A DNA stretch of 64,000 bases from Sedimentitalea arenosa (GTDB taxonomy: Bacteria > Pseudomonadota > Alphaproteobacteria > Rhodobacterales > Rhodobacteraceae), in contig NZ_JAELVR010000006.1 in assembly GCF_016428585.1 (NCBI RefSeq), positions 62,001-126,000 of the forward strand, read 5' to 3'. Every line of letters begins with the position of its first letter. The first letter of the stretch is position 1. The position numbers and the translations under genes were made by a program. The notes below the pieces were generated by a model. The model searched no databases. It worked only from the letters and a program-made list of their open reading frames with translations, and was not told where the DNA came from. Positions 34,037 through 41,551 of the stretch are shown here, piece by piece.

Positions 34037-34236
34037 GGACCTCGCAGCATGGCAGGGCTGTCCCACACGGCGAGACCGGCAGGGATCCTATCACATGCAC
34101 CGGTTTCCCGGGGACACATCCACGAAGACGTGGACGCAATCACGATTTAGGACCCGCAAGAACCACGCCATCACAAAGGTTGAACGAGGCTTTCAGATTT
34201 TGGGATCGACGAGGCGCTGCATCAGCAGCGCTGCCA
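34037..34236. other. Intergenic stretch, no gene recognised
   Basis: 200 bases after the AlkX-like gene. No ribosome-binding site plus start, hairpin with T-run or repeat stands out. It probably contains the 3' untranslated region shared by the convergent AlkX-like and Cys-motif genes. Confidence 0.5.
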
Positions 34237-34410
34237 TCAGGTTCCGTGTTTCTTCGACAGAACCGCATCCGGCACGACGAGGGCATCGATCAGTTCACGG
34301 CACAACCCGTTGCAGTCGGTGCATCCGACGCAGGGGCCGGAGAGCTTGGACAGTTCGATGGAAAGGGACGCTGTGCGGGGCGCGGACGCGACGAGACGGC
34401 TGATGTTCAT
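34237..34410 (-). CDS. Small conserved-looking Cys-motif protein
   Basis: 57 residues from the ATG at 34410 ('MNISRLVASAPRTASLSIEL'). The core is 'CVGCTDCNGLCRELIDALVV', four cysteines spaced C-x2-C-x2-C-x3-C, which could bind a metal or Fe-S cluster, followed by a hydrophobic helix. I recall similar short proteins in Rhodobacteraceae but not a named family. The frame is open further upstream, but residues there are membrane-like and AT-rich, so the start is uncertain. It lies downstream of the TRAP genes on the same strand and opposes the AlkX-like gene. No function is proposed. Confidence 0.55.
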   Translation of the reverse strand: MNISRLVASAPRTASLSIELSKLSGPCVGCTDCNGLCRELIDALVVPDAVLSKKHGT

Positions 34411-34517
34411 GAAAATGCTCCGATACAAAATAAGGGTAACAAACCAGATTGAAAAAATGAAGCACGACAATGTCGGCCGACTCATAGTTTATCACGACAT
34501 CCCCGAATTCTCCAAAT

Positions 34518-34646
34518 CTATGGTGAGTCCGGTGCGCATGTTCTGGCGCACGTTCTTGCAAAGCGCTCCAAAACGACACCGGCAACGGGTATTTCCAGCA
34601 GGGGAACGCAAACCCGGTCGGTCCCGACCGAGCTTCTGGCGCACAT
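34518..34646 (-). CDS. Very small open frame with a strong ribosome-binding site (doubtful gene)
   Basis: 42 codons starting 'MCARSSVGTDRVCVPLLEIP' and ending with an imperfect tandem RTCA motif. The leader GACCGGGAGGACCGTCCAAC before the ATG at 34646 is an excellent ribosome-binding region, nearly identical to that of the outer-membrane barrel gene. The protein is not recognised and has a skewed composition. It could be a real leader or small protein after the TRAP operon, or a gene remnant with a copied leader. Confidence 0.2.
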   Translation of the reverse strand: MCARSSVGTDRVCVPLLEIPVAGVVLERFARTCARTCAPDSP

Positions 34647-34649
34647 GTT

Positions 34650-34666
34650 GGACGGTCCTCCCGGTC
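34650..34666. repeat. 17-bp direct repeat, copy B
   Basis: GGACGGTCCTCCCGGTC, identical to 31432-31448. Here too, read on the minus strand, it supplies a GGGAGGACC ribosome-binding site just before an ATG (34646). Confidence 0.5.
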
Positions 34667-34691
34667 GTGGCGGGACGCCTCCGCAAAGGCG

Positions 34692-34709
34692 CCGTGGATC
34701 GGACCACGG
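34692..34709 (-). terminator. Stem-loop after the TRAP operon
   Basis: CCGTGG (34692-34697) and CCACGG (34704-34709) with a 6-base loop, beginning 6 bases past the dctM-type stop at 34715. No T-run follows, so termination strength is uncertain; it may only protect the mRNA 3' end. Confidence 0.4.
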
Positions 34710-34714
34710 TCGTC

Positions 34715-36031
34715 CTACCCCGGCACCAGAAACAGGGTGATCGCCGGGAAGAGCACCAGGATGATCACCCGCACAATGTCGGACCCGACGAAGAACAACA
34801 CCGCCTTGTAGGTTTCGATCATCGGTGTCGCGCGGTCCATCGCGTTGATGATGAAGAGGTTCATTCCCACCGGAGGCGTGATCAGCCCGACCTCGACCAC
34901 AATAAGCACGAGGATCCCGAACCAGATCGCGACATGCTCGGCACTCATTCCGAAGTCGAGCGCGCTGATCACCGGAAAGAAGATCGGGATCGTGAGAAGG
35001 ATCATTGAAAGACTGTCCATCAGACAGCCGAACAGCAGGTAGAAGACCAGGATCAGGCAGAGAACAGCCCACGGGCTGAACCCCTGGCTGACCACGTAGT
35101 TTGACAGCTCCTGCGGCACCTGTGTCAGCGCGAGAAACCCGTTGTAGAAGCCCGCCCCCAGCACGATGAAGAAGATCATCGAGGTGGAGCGCGCCGTGAC
35201 CATGAAACTGTCCATCAGCGTCGACCAGTTCAGTCCGCCGTTGAGCAGCGCGATCACCCCGGTGCCCGCGGCGCCCACCGCGGCGCCTTCAGTCGGGGTG
35301 AACCAGCCGAGGTAGATGCCACCGACGACGAGCAGGAACACCATCAGCACGGGCCAGACCTTGAACAGCGCCGAAAACCTCTCACGCATCGGAACCGGCG
35401 GGCGCGTGCCCGCCGATCCCGGGTAGAGCCGCACGTAGATCGAGATCGCGATGACGTAACCCAGGGCCGCGAGCAGACCGGGGATGAACGCCGCGAGAAA
35501 GAGCTTGGCGATGTTCTGTTCGGTCAGGATCGCATAGATCACGAGCACGACCGAGGGTGGGATCAGGATGCCGAGCGTGCCCCCCGCCGCAAGCGTCGCG
35601 GTCGAAAACCCGCCTGCATAGCCGTATTGCTTGAGTTCGGGCAGCGCGACGCGCCCCATGGTCGCCGCGGTTGCGAGCGAACTGCCGCAAATCGCGCCGA
35701 AGCCGGCGCAGGCCCCGATCGCCGCCATCGCGACGCCGCCCTTGCGGTGGCCGAGGAAACCTTCGGCCGCCTTGAAAAGCGCCGACGACATGCCGCCCAG
35801 GGTCGCGAAATGCCCCATCAGCAGAAACATCGGCACGATGGTCAGCGAATAGCTCGAAAAGGTCGTGTAGGTCTCGTTCTTGAGGCGCGAGAACGCGACG
35901 TTCGTGCCGTCGGTCACGATGATCAGACCAACCAGGCCGACGAGGAACATGGACAACCCGATGGGAACCCGCAGGAAGATGAGCACCATCAGGGCGGGAA
36001 ACGAAGCGATGCCGATTTCGAGGGCGCTCAT
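34715..36031 (-). CDS. TRAP transporter large permease (DctM type)
   Basis: 438-residue, roughly twelve-helix channel subunit of a tripartite ATP-independent periplasmic transporter that moves an organic acid with sodium ions. 'GACAGFGAICGSSLATAATM' and 'LAAGGTLGILIPPSVVLVIY' are the DctM repeat signatures, with a second repeat around 'LITPPVGMNLFIINAMDR'. The ATG at 36031 overlaps the small-permease stop (ATGA). It is the third gene of the substrate-binding / small-permease / large-permease operon. The substrate cannot be read from the permease. Confidence 0.94.
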   Translation of the reverse strand: MSALEIGIASFPALMVLIFLRVPIGLSMFLVGLVGLIIVTDGTNVAFSRLKNETYTTFSSYSLTIVPMFLLMGHFATLGGMSSALFKAAEGFLGHRKGGVAMAAIGACAGFGAICGSSLATAATMGRVALPELKQYGYAGGFSTATLAAGGTLGILIPPSVVLVIYAILTEQNIAKLFLAAFIPGLLAALGYVIAISIYVRLYPGSAGTRPPVPMRERFSALFKVWPVLMVFLLVVGGIYLGWFTPTEGAAVGAAGTGVIALLNGGLNWSTLMDSFMVTARSTSMIFFIVLGAGFYNGFLALTQVPQELSNYVVSQGFSPWAVLCLILVFYLLFGCLMDSLSMILLTIPIFFPVISALDFGMSAEHVAIWFGILVLIVVEVGLITPPVGMNLFIINAMDRATPMIETYKAVLFFVGSDIVRVIILVLFPAITLFLVPG

Positions 36032-36612
36032 CCGCCGGCCTCCACACCGTCCCAGATCACGATGCGCCCGGTGGCGAATTCGTAGCTCCGAACCAGCGCC
36101 ATGTAGACCGCGACGACAGCCGAGACGACGGCCCCGACCAAGCTGGCCGCGTACGCCCACCAGATCGGGAACTGCAGCAGGAACGTGGTCTCGCCGTAGC
36201 GCATCTTGCTGACCATCCCGTCATAAAGTTTCCAGGCGATCAGGATCAGCACCGCAGCGAAGACGATATCGATCACCATACGCAGGAACCGGTTCACCCC
36301 GGCCGGAAAGGCATTGGTCAGAATGTCGACGGACGCATGGCCGGACGTGATCTGGCACAGTGGTATGAAGGCGAAGATCGCAAAGGCGACGCCCGATTCG
36401 ACCAGCTCGAAATCGCCGTTCACCGGCCCGACGCCGAGCTCGATCAACCATGTGGCAAGGCCGGGCGCGATCCCTTGCATCAGGTCGCCGTGCAGAAAAC
36501 CGTTCAACAGCCGCCCGGCGATCGACACGCAGGTCAGCAGGATCAACAGGGTCAGGACGATACCGCCCAGAACCGCCATGAACCGGGCCAGGCCCATCAT
36601 CACTCTATGCAT
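36028..36612 (-). CDS. TRAP transporter small permease (DctQ type)
   Basis: 194 residues with four transmembrane helices, the DctQ fold that supports the large permease and docks the binding protein. 'FIPLCQITSGHASVDILTNA' is the conserved central block of the family. It has a larger loop than usual after helix 2 ('GIAPGLATWLIELGVGPVNG'). The start at 36612 ('MHRVMMGLARFMAVLGG') is chosen; the second Met is an alternative. The gene follows the binding-protein gene after 78 bases and overlaps the large permease gene. Confidence 0.9.
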   Translation of the reverse strand: MHRVMMGLARFMAVLGGIVLTLLILLTCVSIAGRLLNGFLHGDLMQGIAPGLATWLIELGVGPVNGDFELVESGVAFAIFAFIPLCQITSGHASVDILTNAFPAGVNRFLRMVIDIVFAAVLILIAWKLYDGMVSKMRYGETTFLLQFPIWWAYAASLVGAVVSAVVAVYMALVRSYEFATGRIVIWDGVEAGG

Positions 36613-36690
36613 GTTCTCACCCCGCCTGCCGCTGAACGCAGAAGAACCGCGGCGGGTGTCCCGCCACGGTCCGATTGCTTCATCCGATTC

Positions 36691-37737
36691 TTATTCGGTG
36701 TACTTGTCGATCAGCATCCGCGCTTCGTCGATCAACGCCTGACCATCGATGCCTTTGCTGTCCATGTCGGCCACCCATTCGTCGTAGATCGGCTGCGACG
36801 CCTCGATCCACACCTTGGTTTGCGCCTCGTCCAGCGTGATGATGTTGTTGCCGCGATCGACCGCGAGCTGGCGCGCCGGGCCGTCGGAATCCGACTGCGT
36901 GCCGCCCGCGAAAACCGAGAACTCCAGGCCGGAGTTGTCGTCGATCACCTGCTTCAGGTCATCCGGCAGGCTCTCGTACTTGTCCTTGTTCATCGCTAGC
37001 ACAAAGGTCAGGACGTAAAGCGCATTGCCCGAGAATTCGGTATGATTGCCGACGAGCTCCGGCACCTTCAGGGCCGACGTGACTTCCCACGGGATCGTCG
37101 TGCCGTCGATCACGCCCTTGGACAGACCCTCGGGAATGGCCGGAACCGGCATCCCCACCGGCGTCGCGCCCAGTTTGTCGAGGAGCGAGTTGATCGAGCG
37201 CGAGCCGCCGCGAATCTTGAGACCCTGCATGTCGTCGGGCGTCGCCACCGGCTTGTTGGAATGGATCAGACCGGGGCCATGCACCCAGGTGCCCAGGATG
37301 TGTACATCCCGGAACTCTGTATCCTTCCAGTGCTTTTCGAACATTTCCCAGTAGGCGCGGCTGGCGGCGCGCGCATTGGTCATCATGAAGGGCAGCTCGA
37401 ACACCTCTGTGCTGGGGAAGCGGCCGGGCGTGTAGCCGACCACTGTCCAGACGATGTCGGCCACTCCGTCGATCGCCTGGTCCATCAGCTCGGGCGGGCG
37501 GCCACCAAGCTGCATCGAGGGGTAGCGGTCGATCTTGATGCGCCCGCCCGAGGCCTCTTCGACATTGTCGGCCCAGACATCCAGCACCAGCTTGGGCACG
37601 TTCGCCTGCGCCGGCAGGAATTGGTGCAGTTTCAGCGTGACTTCCTGCGCGAAGGCCGCCGTCGTTCCGACACCCGCGGCCATCGCAGCGACCGCAGCCG
37701 CTCCCGCGAAGCCCAGGAGCTTTCTCCGGTAGTTCAT
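36691..37737 (-). CDS. TRAP transporter substrate-binding protein (DctP type)
   Basis: 348-residue periplasmic binding protein delivering substrate to the membrane pair. A signal peptide ('MNYRRKLLGFAGAAAVAAMA', ending near residue 30) precedes the mature domain ('EVTLKLHQFLPAQANVPKLV'). 'GLKIRGGSRSINSLLDKLGA' contains the conserved Arg that grips the carboxylate of most TRAP ligands, and 'DGTTIPWEVTSALKVPELV' the following block. A GGAGGATC site precedes the ATG at 37737. The first gene of the operon. The ligand is probably a carboxylic acid; the adjacent FAH hydrolase hints at an aromatic-derived or keto acid, which is a guess. Confidence 0.93.
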   Translation of the reverse strand: MNYRRKLLGFAGAAAVAAMAAGVGTTAAFAQEVTLKLHQFLPAQANVPKLVLDVWADNVEEASGGRIKIDRYPSMQLGGRPPELMDQAIDGVADIVWTVVGYTPGRFPSTEVFELPFMMTNARAASRAYWEMFEKHWKDTEFRDVHILGTWVHGPGLIHSNKPVATPDDMQGLKIRGGSRSINSLLDKLGATPVGMPVPAIPEGLSKGVIDGTTIPWEVTSALKVPELVGNHTEFSGNALYVLTFVLAMNKDKYESLPDDLKQVIDDNSGLEFSVFAGGTQSDSDGPARQLAVDRGNNIITLDEAQTKVWIEASQPIYDEWVADMDSKGIDGQALIDEARMLIDKYTE

Positions 37738-37802
37738 GTTGATCCTCCCTGATCTGGTTATCTGTTCCACTATTAGGATTGATTTGGCGCCCACGGCAAC
37801 AC

Positions 37803-37818
37803 CCTGAGCGAGCTCAGG
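37803..37818. promoter_or_regulatory. Hairpin/palindrome between the FAH gene and the TRAP operon
   Basis: CCTGAG-CGAG-CTCAGG (arms 37803-37808 and 37813-37818), 65 bases upstream of the TRAP binding-protein start in a 210-base gap. It could be an operator for the TRAP operon or the end of the upstream transcript. No partner regulator gene adjoins it. Confidence 0.3.
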
Positions 37819-37947
37819 CGCCGTTGCAGCCAGTTTGTTCGGATCTGGCCGCGCGTTTTCATGCCTCTTTACCGTCGCACGACAGAGTGCAGCCGAAGGC
37901 GAGCTTTGCGCAAGCGGCGATTCTGCGCAGCTGGGCGCAGATGCGGA

Positions 37948-38646
37948 CTACAGTGGGTCGGTGAGGGTCAGGCGGATGGGGTCGAGCCCCTCGATGCCGC
38001 CGGTCAGCACGTCTCCGGCGACGACCGGGCCGACCCCAGCGGGCGTGCCGGTCATTATCAGGTCGCCCGGCCGCAGGCTGTAGAACCCCGAGAGATGCGC
38101 GACGATCTCGTCGATCTTCCAGATCAACTCGGCCAGGGTAGCGTCCTGTCGCCGTTCACCGTTCACGTCGAGATGGATGCGCTGGTTGGCGATCGGCGCC
38201 ATGTCGGCGGCCTGGGTCAGCGGGGCGAAGACCGCAGACCCGTCGAAATCCTTGCCCAATGCCCAAGGGCGCTGTTTGGCCCGTTCGCTCAATTGCAGGT
38301 CGCGGCGGGTCATGTCGAGCGCGCAGCCATAGGCATAGACCGCAGCTTGCGCCTCAGCGGGCGAGGCGCGAAAGACCGGTGCGCCGATGGCGAGCGCCAG
38401 TTCCATCTCGTAGTGAAGATTCTCGGTGCCCGGCGGATAGGGTGTCTCAGCTCCGGTCAGAACCGCAGAAGCAGGGCTCTTCATGAAATAGAACGGCTTC
38501 TCGCGATCGACCTCCACGCCCATCTCGGCAGCATGGGCGGCATAGTTCCGCCCGACACAGAAGATGCGGCCGATCGGATAGGTGGCGGTTTCTCTCCGCA
38601 CCGGGATGGACGGCACTGGCGGAACATCGAACAGGCTGTCTGGCAT
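37948..38646 (-). CDS. Fumarylacetoacetate hydrolase-family protein, fumarylpyruvate hydrolase-like
   Basis: 232-residue member of the FAH family, which cleaves acylpyruvates. 'IGRIFCVGRNYAAHAAEMG' and 'EKPFYFMKSPASAV' near the start resemble fumarylpyruvate hydrolase (NagK type) more than the FAHD1/YcgM branch. Metal-binding acidic residues are visible in 'HYEMELALAIGAPVF' and 'GCALDMTRRDLQL', and 'LIMTGTPAGVGPVVAGD' closes the domain. Normal length. It lies between fdsA and the TRAP operon on the same strand, with a stem-loop separating it from fdsA. A ring-cleavage product would be the expected substrate, but no ring-cleavage gene is here. Confidence 0.85.
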   Translation of the reverse strand: MPDSLFDVPPVPSIPVRRETATYPIGRIFCVGRNYAAHAAEMGVEVDREKPFYFMKSPASAVLTGAETPYPPGTENLHYEMELALAIGAPVFRASPAEAQAAVYAYGCALDMTRRDLQLSERAKQRPWALGKDFDGSAVFAPLTQAADMAPIANQRIHLDVNGERRQDATLAELIWKIDEIVAHLSGFYSLRPGDLIMTGTPAGVGPVVAGDVLTGGIEGLDPIRLTLTDPL

Positions 38647-38744
38647 TGGCGCACTCCCTCACCCGCGCGAAACTCGGTGTCCTGCAGCGCGGTGAGCCGC
38701 AAGCTGGCTTTCCGTCGTGCCGGTGTCAACCGCAACGGGCCACC

Positions 38745-38770
38745 CCCCGCGCCAGAAGCTGGGCGCGGGG
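38745..38770 (-). terminator. GC-rich stem-loop after fdsA
   Basis: CCCCGCGCC (38745-38753) and GGCGCGGGG (38762-38770) form a perfect 9-bp stem, beginning 10 bases beyond the fdsA stop. There is no T-run, so it may slow polymerase or block 3' decay rather than terminate fully. It separates fdsA from the FAH gene. Confidence 0.5.
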
Positions 38771-38779
38771 CATTTGCGA

Positions 38780-41548
38780 TCATTCCGCCGCGGTCAGATC
38801 GGACTTTGCGGATGCGGAGACACGGCAAGCCGAAAACTTGAACTCCGGAATCTTGCCATAGGGGTCCAGCGACGGGTTTGTCAGGATGTTCGCCGCCGCC
38901 TCGACATAGGCGAAGGGCAGGAACACCATGTCCGTCGCCACCGCGCGGTCGGCGCGCGCCATGATCTCGATCTTGCCGCGCCGGGTTTCGAGGGTGATCA
39001 TGTCGCCAGGGGCGACGCCCAGCTTGCGCAGGGTCTGCGGATGCAGCGACGCGTTGGCCTCCGGTTCGGCCCAGTCCAGAACGCTGGCGCGCCTCGTCAT
39101 CGAGCCGGTATGCCAGTGTTCGAGCTGCCGACCGGTGGTCAGGATCATCGGGTACTCGTCATCCGGCACCTCCGCGGGCGCGATCACGCTGGCGGGGGTG
39201 AAGCGAGCGCGCCCGTCCTTGCGCGGGAACCCGTCGGCGAAGACGATCGCCTGCCCCGGATCATCCGGTGTCAGACTGGGGTAGGTGACCGCTGTCCGCT
39301 CCAGCCGCTCCCAGGTGATGTTGTTGAGGCTGTTCATGTTGAGAGCCATTTCCTCGAACACCTGGCGCGGGTGGGTATAGGACCAGTCCAGACCCAGCCG
39401 TTTCGCAAGGGCCGTGGTGATCCACCAATCCTCGCGCGCATCCCCGGGCGGCGGCACAGCCGGACGGCCCATCTGCACCTGCCGGTTGGTATTGGTGACC
39501 GTCCCGGTCTTTTCCGGCCAAGCCGAAGACGGCAGGATCACGTCGGCGAAGTTGGCGGTTTCCGTCAGGAAGATGTCCTGCACGACAAGGCAATCCAGTT
39601 TCGCCAGGGCATCTCGAGCATGTTCGACATCGGGGTCCGACATGGCCGGGTTCTCGCCGAGGATATACATGCCCTTGATGTCGCCCGCATGGACCGCGTC
39701 CATGATCTCGACCACCGTGAGTCCCTTCTTGCTGGAGAAGTCGCCGCTGCCCCAGACTTCGGTAAAGGCCGAGCGGACACCGTCATCCTCGACGGATTGG
39801 TAATCGGGCAGGAACATTGGGATCAGACCGGCGTCGGACGCCCCCTGCACGTTGTTCTGGCCCCTGAGCGGATGCAGACCCGATCCGGGCCGGCCCACCT
39901 GCCCGGTCATCAGGGCCAGCGAGATCAGGCAGCGCGAATTGTCGGTGCCATGGATATGCTGCGAGATGCCCATCCCCCAGAAGATCATCGCGGCCTTCGC
40001 CCCGGCGAAGGTGCGGGCGACATCGCGCAGCACATCGGCCTTGATCCCGCAGAGCGGTTCCATCTTCTCGGGCGTGAAGTCCTTCAGATGCTCCTTCATC
40101 GCCTCCCAGTTCTCGGTGAACCCCGCGATATACTGTTCGTCGTAGAGGCGCTCCTCGACGATCACGTTCATGATCGCGTTCAGCATCGCGACATCGGTGC
40201 CCGGACGAAACTGCAACATGTGCGAAGCGTGCCGTTTCATGCCGGTGCCGCGCGGATCCATGATGATCAGCTTGCCGCCGCGCTTGGCGAACTGCTTGAA
40301 ATAGGTGGCCGCAACCGGGTGGTTTTCGGTCGGGTTGGCCCCGATGACGATGGCCACATCGGCGTTCTCGATCTCGTTGAAGGTCGCCGTCACAGCGCCT
40401 GAGCCCACGTTCTCGAGAAGTGCCGCGACCGAGGACGCGTGGCACAAGCGTGTGCAGTGATCGACGTTGTTGTGGCCAAAGCCCTGGCGGATCAGCTTCT
40501 GGAACAGATACGCCTCTTCGTTCGAGCACTTGGCACTACCGAAACCGGCGATCTCGGTCCCGCGGCCCTTCAAGCCATTGGCCGCTGCATCGAGCGCTTC
40601 GTCCCAGGTCGCTTCTCGGAAATGGGTGTGCAGGTTGGCCGGATCGACGTTGAGACCCTTTGCGGGCGCATCGTCCCGCCGGATCAGCGGCTTGGTCAGC
40701 CGGTGCGGGTGATGGATATAGTCGAACCCGAACCGGCCCTTGACGCAGAGCCGGTTCTCGTTCGCCGGACCTTCGATCCCGTCCACCCAGGCGATCTTGT
40801 CGTCCTTGATCTTGAAAGACAATTGGCATCCGACACCGCAGAACGGGCAAACGCTTTCCACCTCGCGGTCGAAACTCTTGCTGTCGCCATGCCCCGCCTC
40901 GTCAAGAACGGTGGCCGGCATCAGGGCACCGGTTGGACAGGCCTGCACGCATTCGCCGCAGGCCACGCAGGTGGATTCGCCCATTGGGTCATCGAAATCG
41001 AATGTGATCTTTGCATCATGGCCGCGGCCCGACATGCCGATCACGTCGTTGACCTGCACCTCGCGGCACGCCCGCACGCAGAGATTGCAGTGAATGCAGG
41101 CGTCCAGGTTGACCGACATCGCGAGGTGCGAGGCATCAAGCAGCGGGATCCGCTGCTTTTCGATCTGCGGAAAGCGGCTCGACGTGACGCCCTGCATATC
41201 CGCCATGTCCCAGAAATGCGAAGACCTGTCATGCGCGGCGGCGCGCTCGGGTTGATCGGCAGCCAGCATCTCGACCACCAGCTTGCGCGCGCTTTCGGCG
41301 CGGGCCGTGTCGCTGCGCACGACCATGCCGTCGGTTGGCGTGCGGATGCAGGAGGCGGCAAGCACGCGTTCGCCTTCGATCTCGACCATGCAGGCGCGGC
41401 AGTTGCCGTCCGAGCGATAGCCGGTCGCATCCTTGTGGCAGAGGTGCGGGATGGTGGTGCCGTGACGCTTGGCCACCTGCCAGATGCTCTCGCCCTCGCT
41501 CGCGGTGACGTCGTTGCCGTCCAGATTGAATGTGATCGTGTTGCTCAT
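38780..41548 (-). CDS. fdsA: NAD-dependent formate dehydrogenase, molybdenum subunit FdsA
   Basis: 922-residue catalytic subunit oxidising formate to CO2. N-terminal 2Fe-2S ferredoxin domain (cysteines around 37-67), a His-ligated cluster region ('HDRSSHFWDM'), two 4Fe-4S clusters ('CIHCNLCVRACREVQ' at 151-165, 'CVACGECVQACPTGAL' at 194-209), then the molybdopterin domain beginning 'CPFCGVGCQLSF'. The likely Mo ligand is Cys369 in 'DHCTRLCHASSV', cysteine rather than selenocysteine. 'GRPGSGLHPLRGQNNVQGA' is the formate/bis-MGD motif. It follows the fused fdsGB after 3 bases. Maturation genes fdsC and fdsD, often adjacent, are not in the window. Confidence 0.96.
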   Translation of the reverse strand: MSNTITFNLDGNDVTASEGESIWQVAKRHGTTIPHLCHKDATGYRSDGNCRACMVEIEGERVLAASCIRTPTDGMVVRSDTARAESARKLVVEMLAADQPERAAAHDRSSHFWDMADMQGVTSSRFPQIEKQRIPLLDASHLAMSVNLDACIHCNLCVRACREVQVNDVIGMSGRGHDAKITFDFDDPMGESTCVACGECVQACPTGALMPATVLDEAGHGDSKSFDREVESVCPFCGVGCQLSFKIKDDKIAWVDGIEGPANENRLCVKGRFGFDYIHHPHRLTKPLIRRDDAPAKGLNVDPANLHTHFREATWDEALDAAANGLKGRGTEIAGFGSAKCSNEEAYLFQKLIRQGFGHNNVDHCTRLCHASSVAALLENVGSGAVTATFNEIENADVAIVIGANPTENHPVAATYFKQFAKRGGKLIIMDPRGTGMKRHASHMLQFRPGTDVAMLNAIMNVIVEERLYDEQYIAGFTENWEAMKEHLKDFTPEKMEPLCGIKADVLRDVARTFAGAKAAMIFWGMGISQHIHGTDNSRCLISLALMTGQVGRPGSGLHPLRGQNNVQGASDAGLIPMFLPDYQSVEDDGVRSAFTEVWGSGDFSSKKGLTVVEIMDAVHAGDIKGMYILGENPAMSDPDVEHARDALAKLDCLVVQDIFLTETANFADVILPSSAWPEKTGTVTNTNRQVQMGRPAVPPPGDAREDWWITTALAKRLGLDWSYTHPRQVFEEMALNMNSLNNITWERLERTAVTYPSLTPDDPGQAIVFADGFPRKDGRARFTPASVIAPAEVPDDEYPMILTTGRQLEHWHTGSMTRRASVLDWAEPEANASLHPQTLRKLGVAPGDMITLETRRGKIEIMARADRAVATDMVFLPFAYVEAAANILTNPSLDPYGKIPEFKFSACRVSASAKSDLTAAE

Positions 41549-41551
41549 GGC

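Larger units (their letters stand above)
34411..34714. other. Intergenic stretch with short repeats between the Cys-motif gene and the TRAP permease
   Basis: 304 bases, AT-rich at the left end (34430-34510) as expected for the promoter of the Cys-motif gene. It contains TTCTGGCGCAC twice (near 34543 and 34634), one copy of a 17-bp repeat shared with 31432-31448, and a small open frame described separately. The right end holds a stem-loop after the TRAP operon. Confidence 0.5.
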
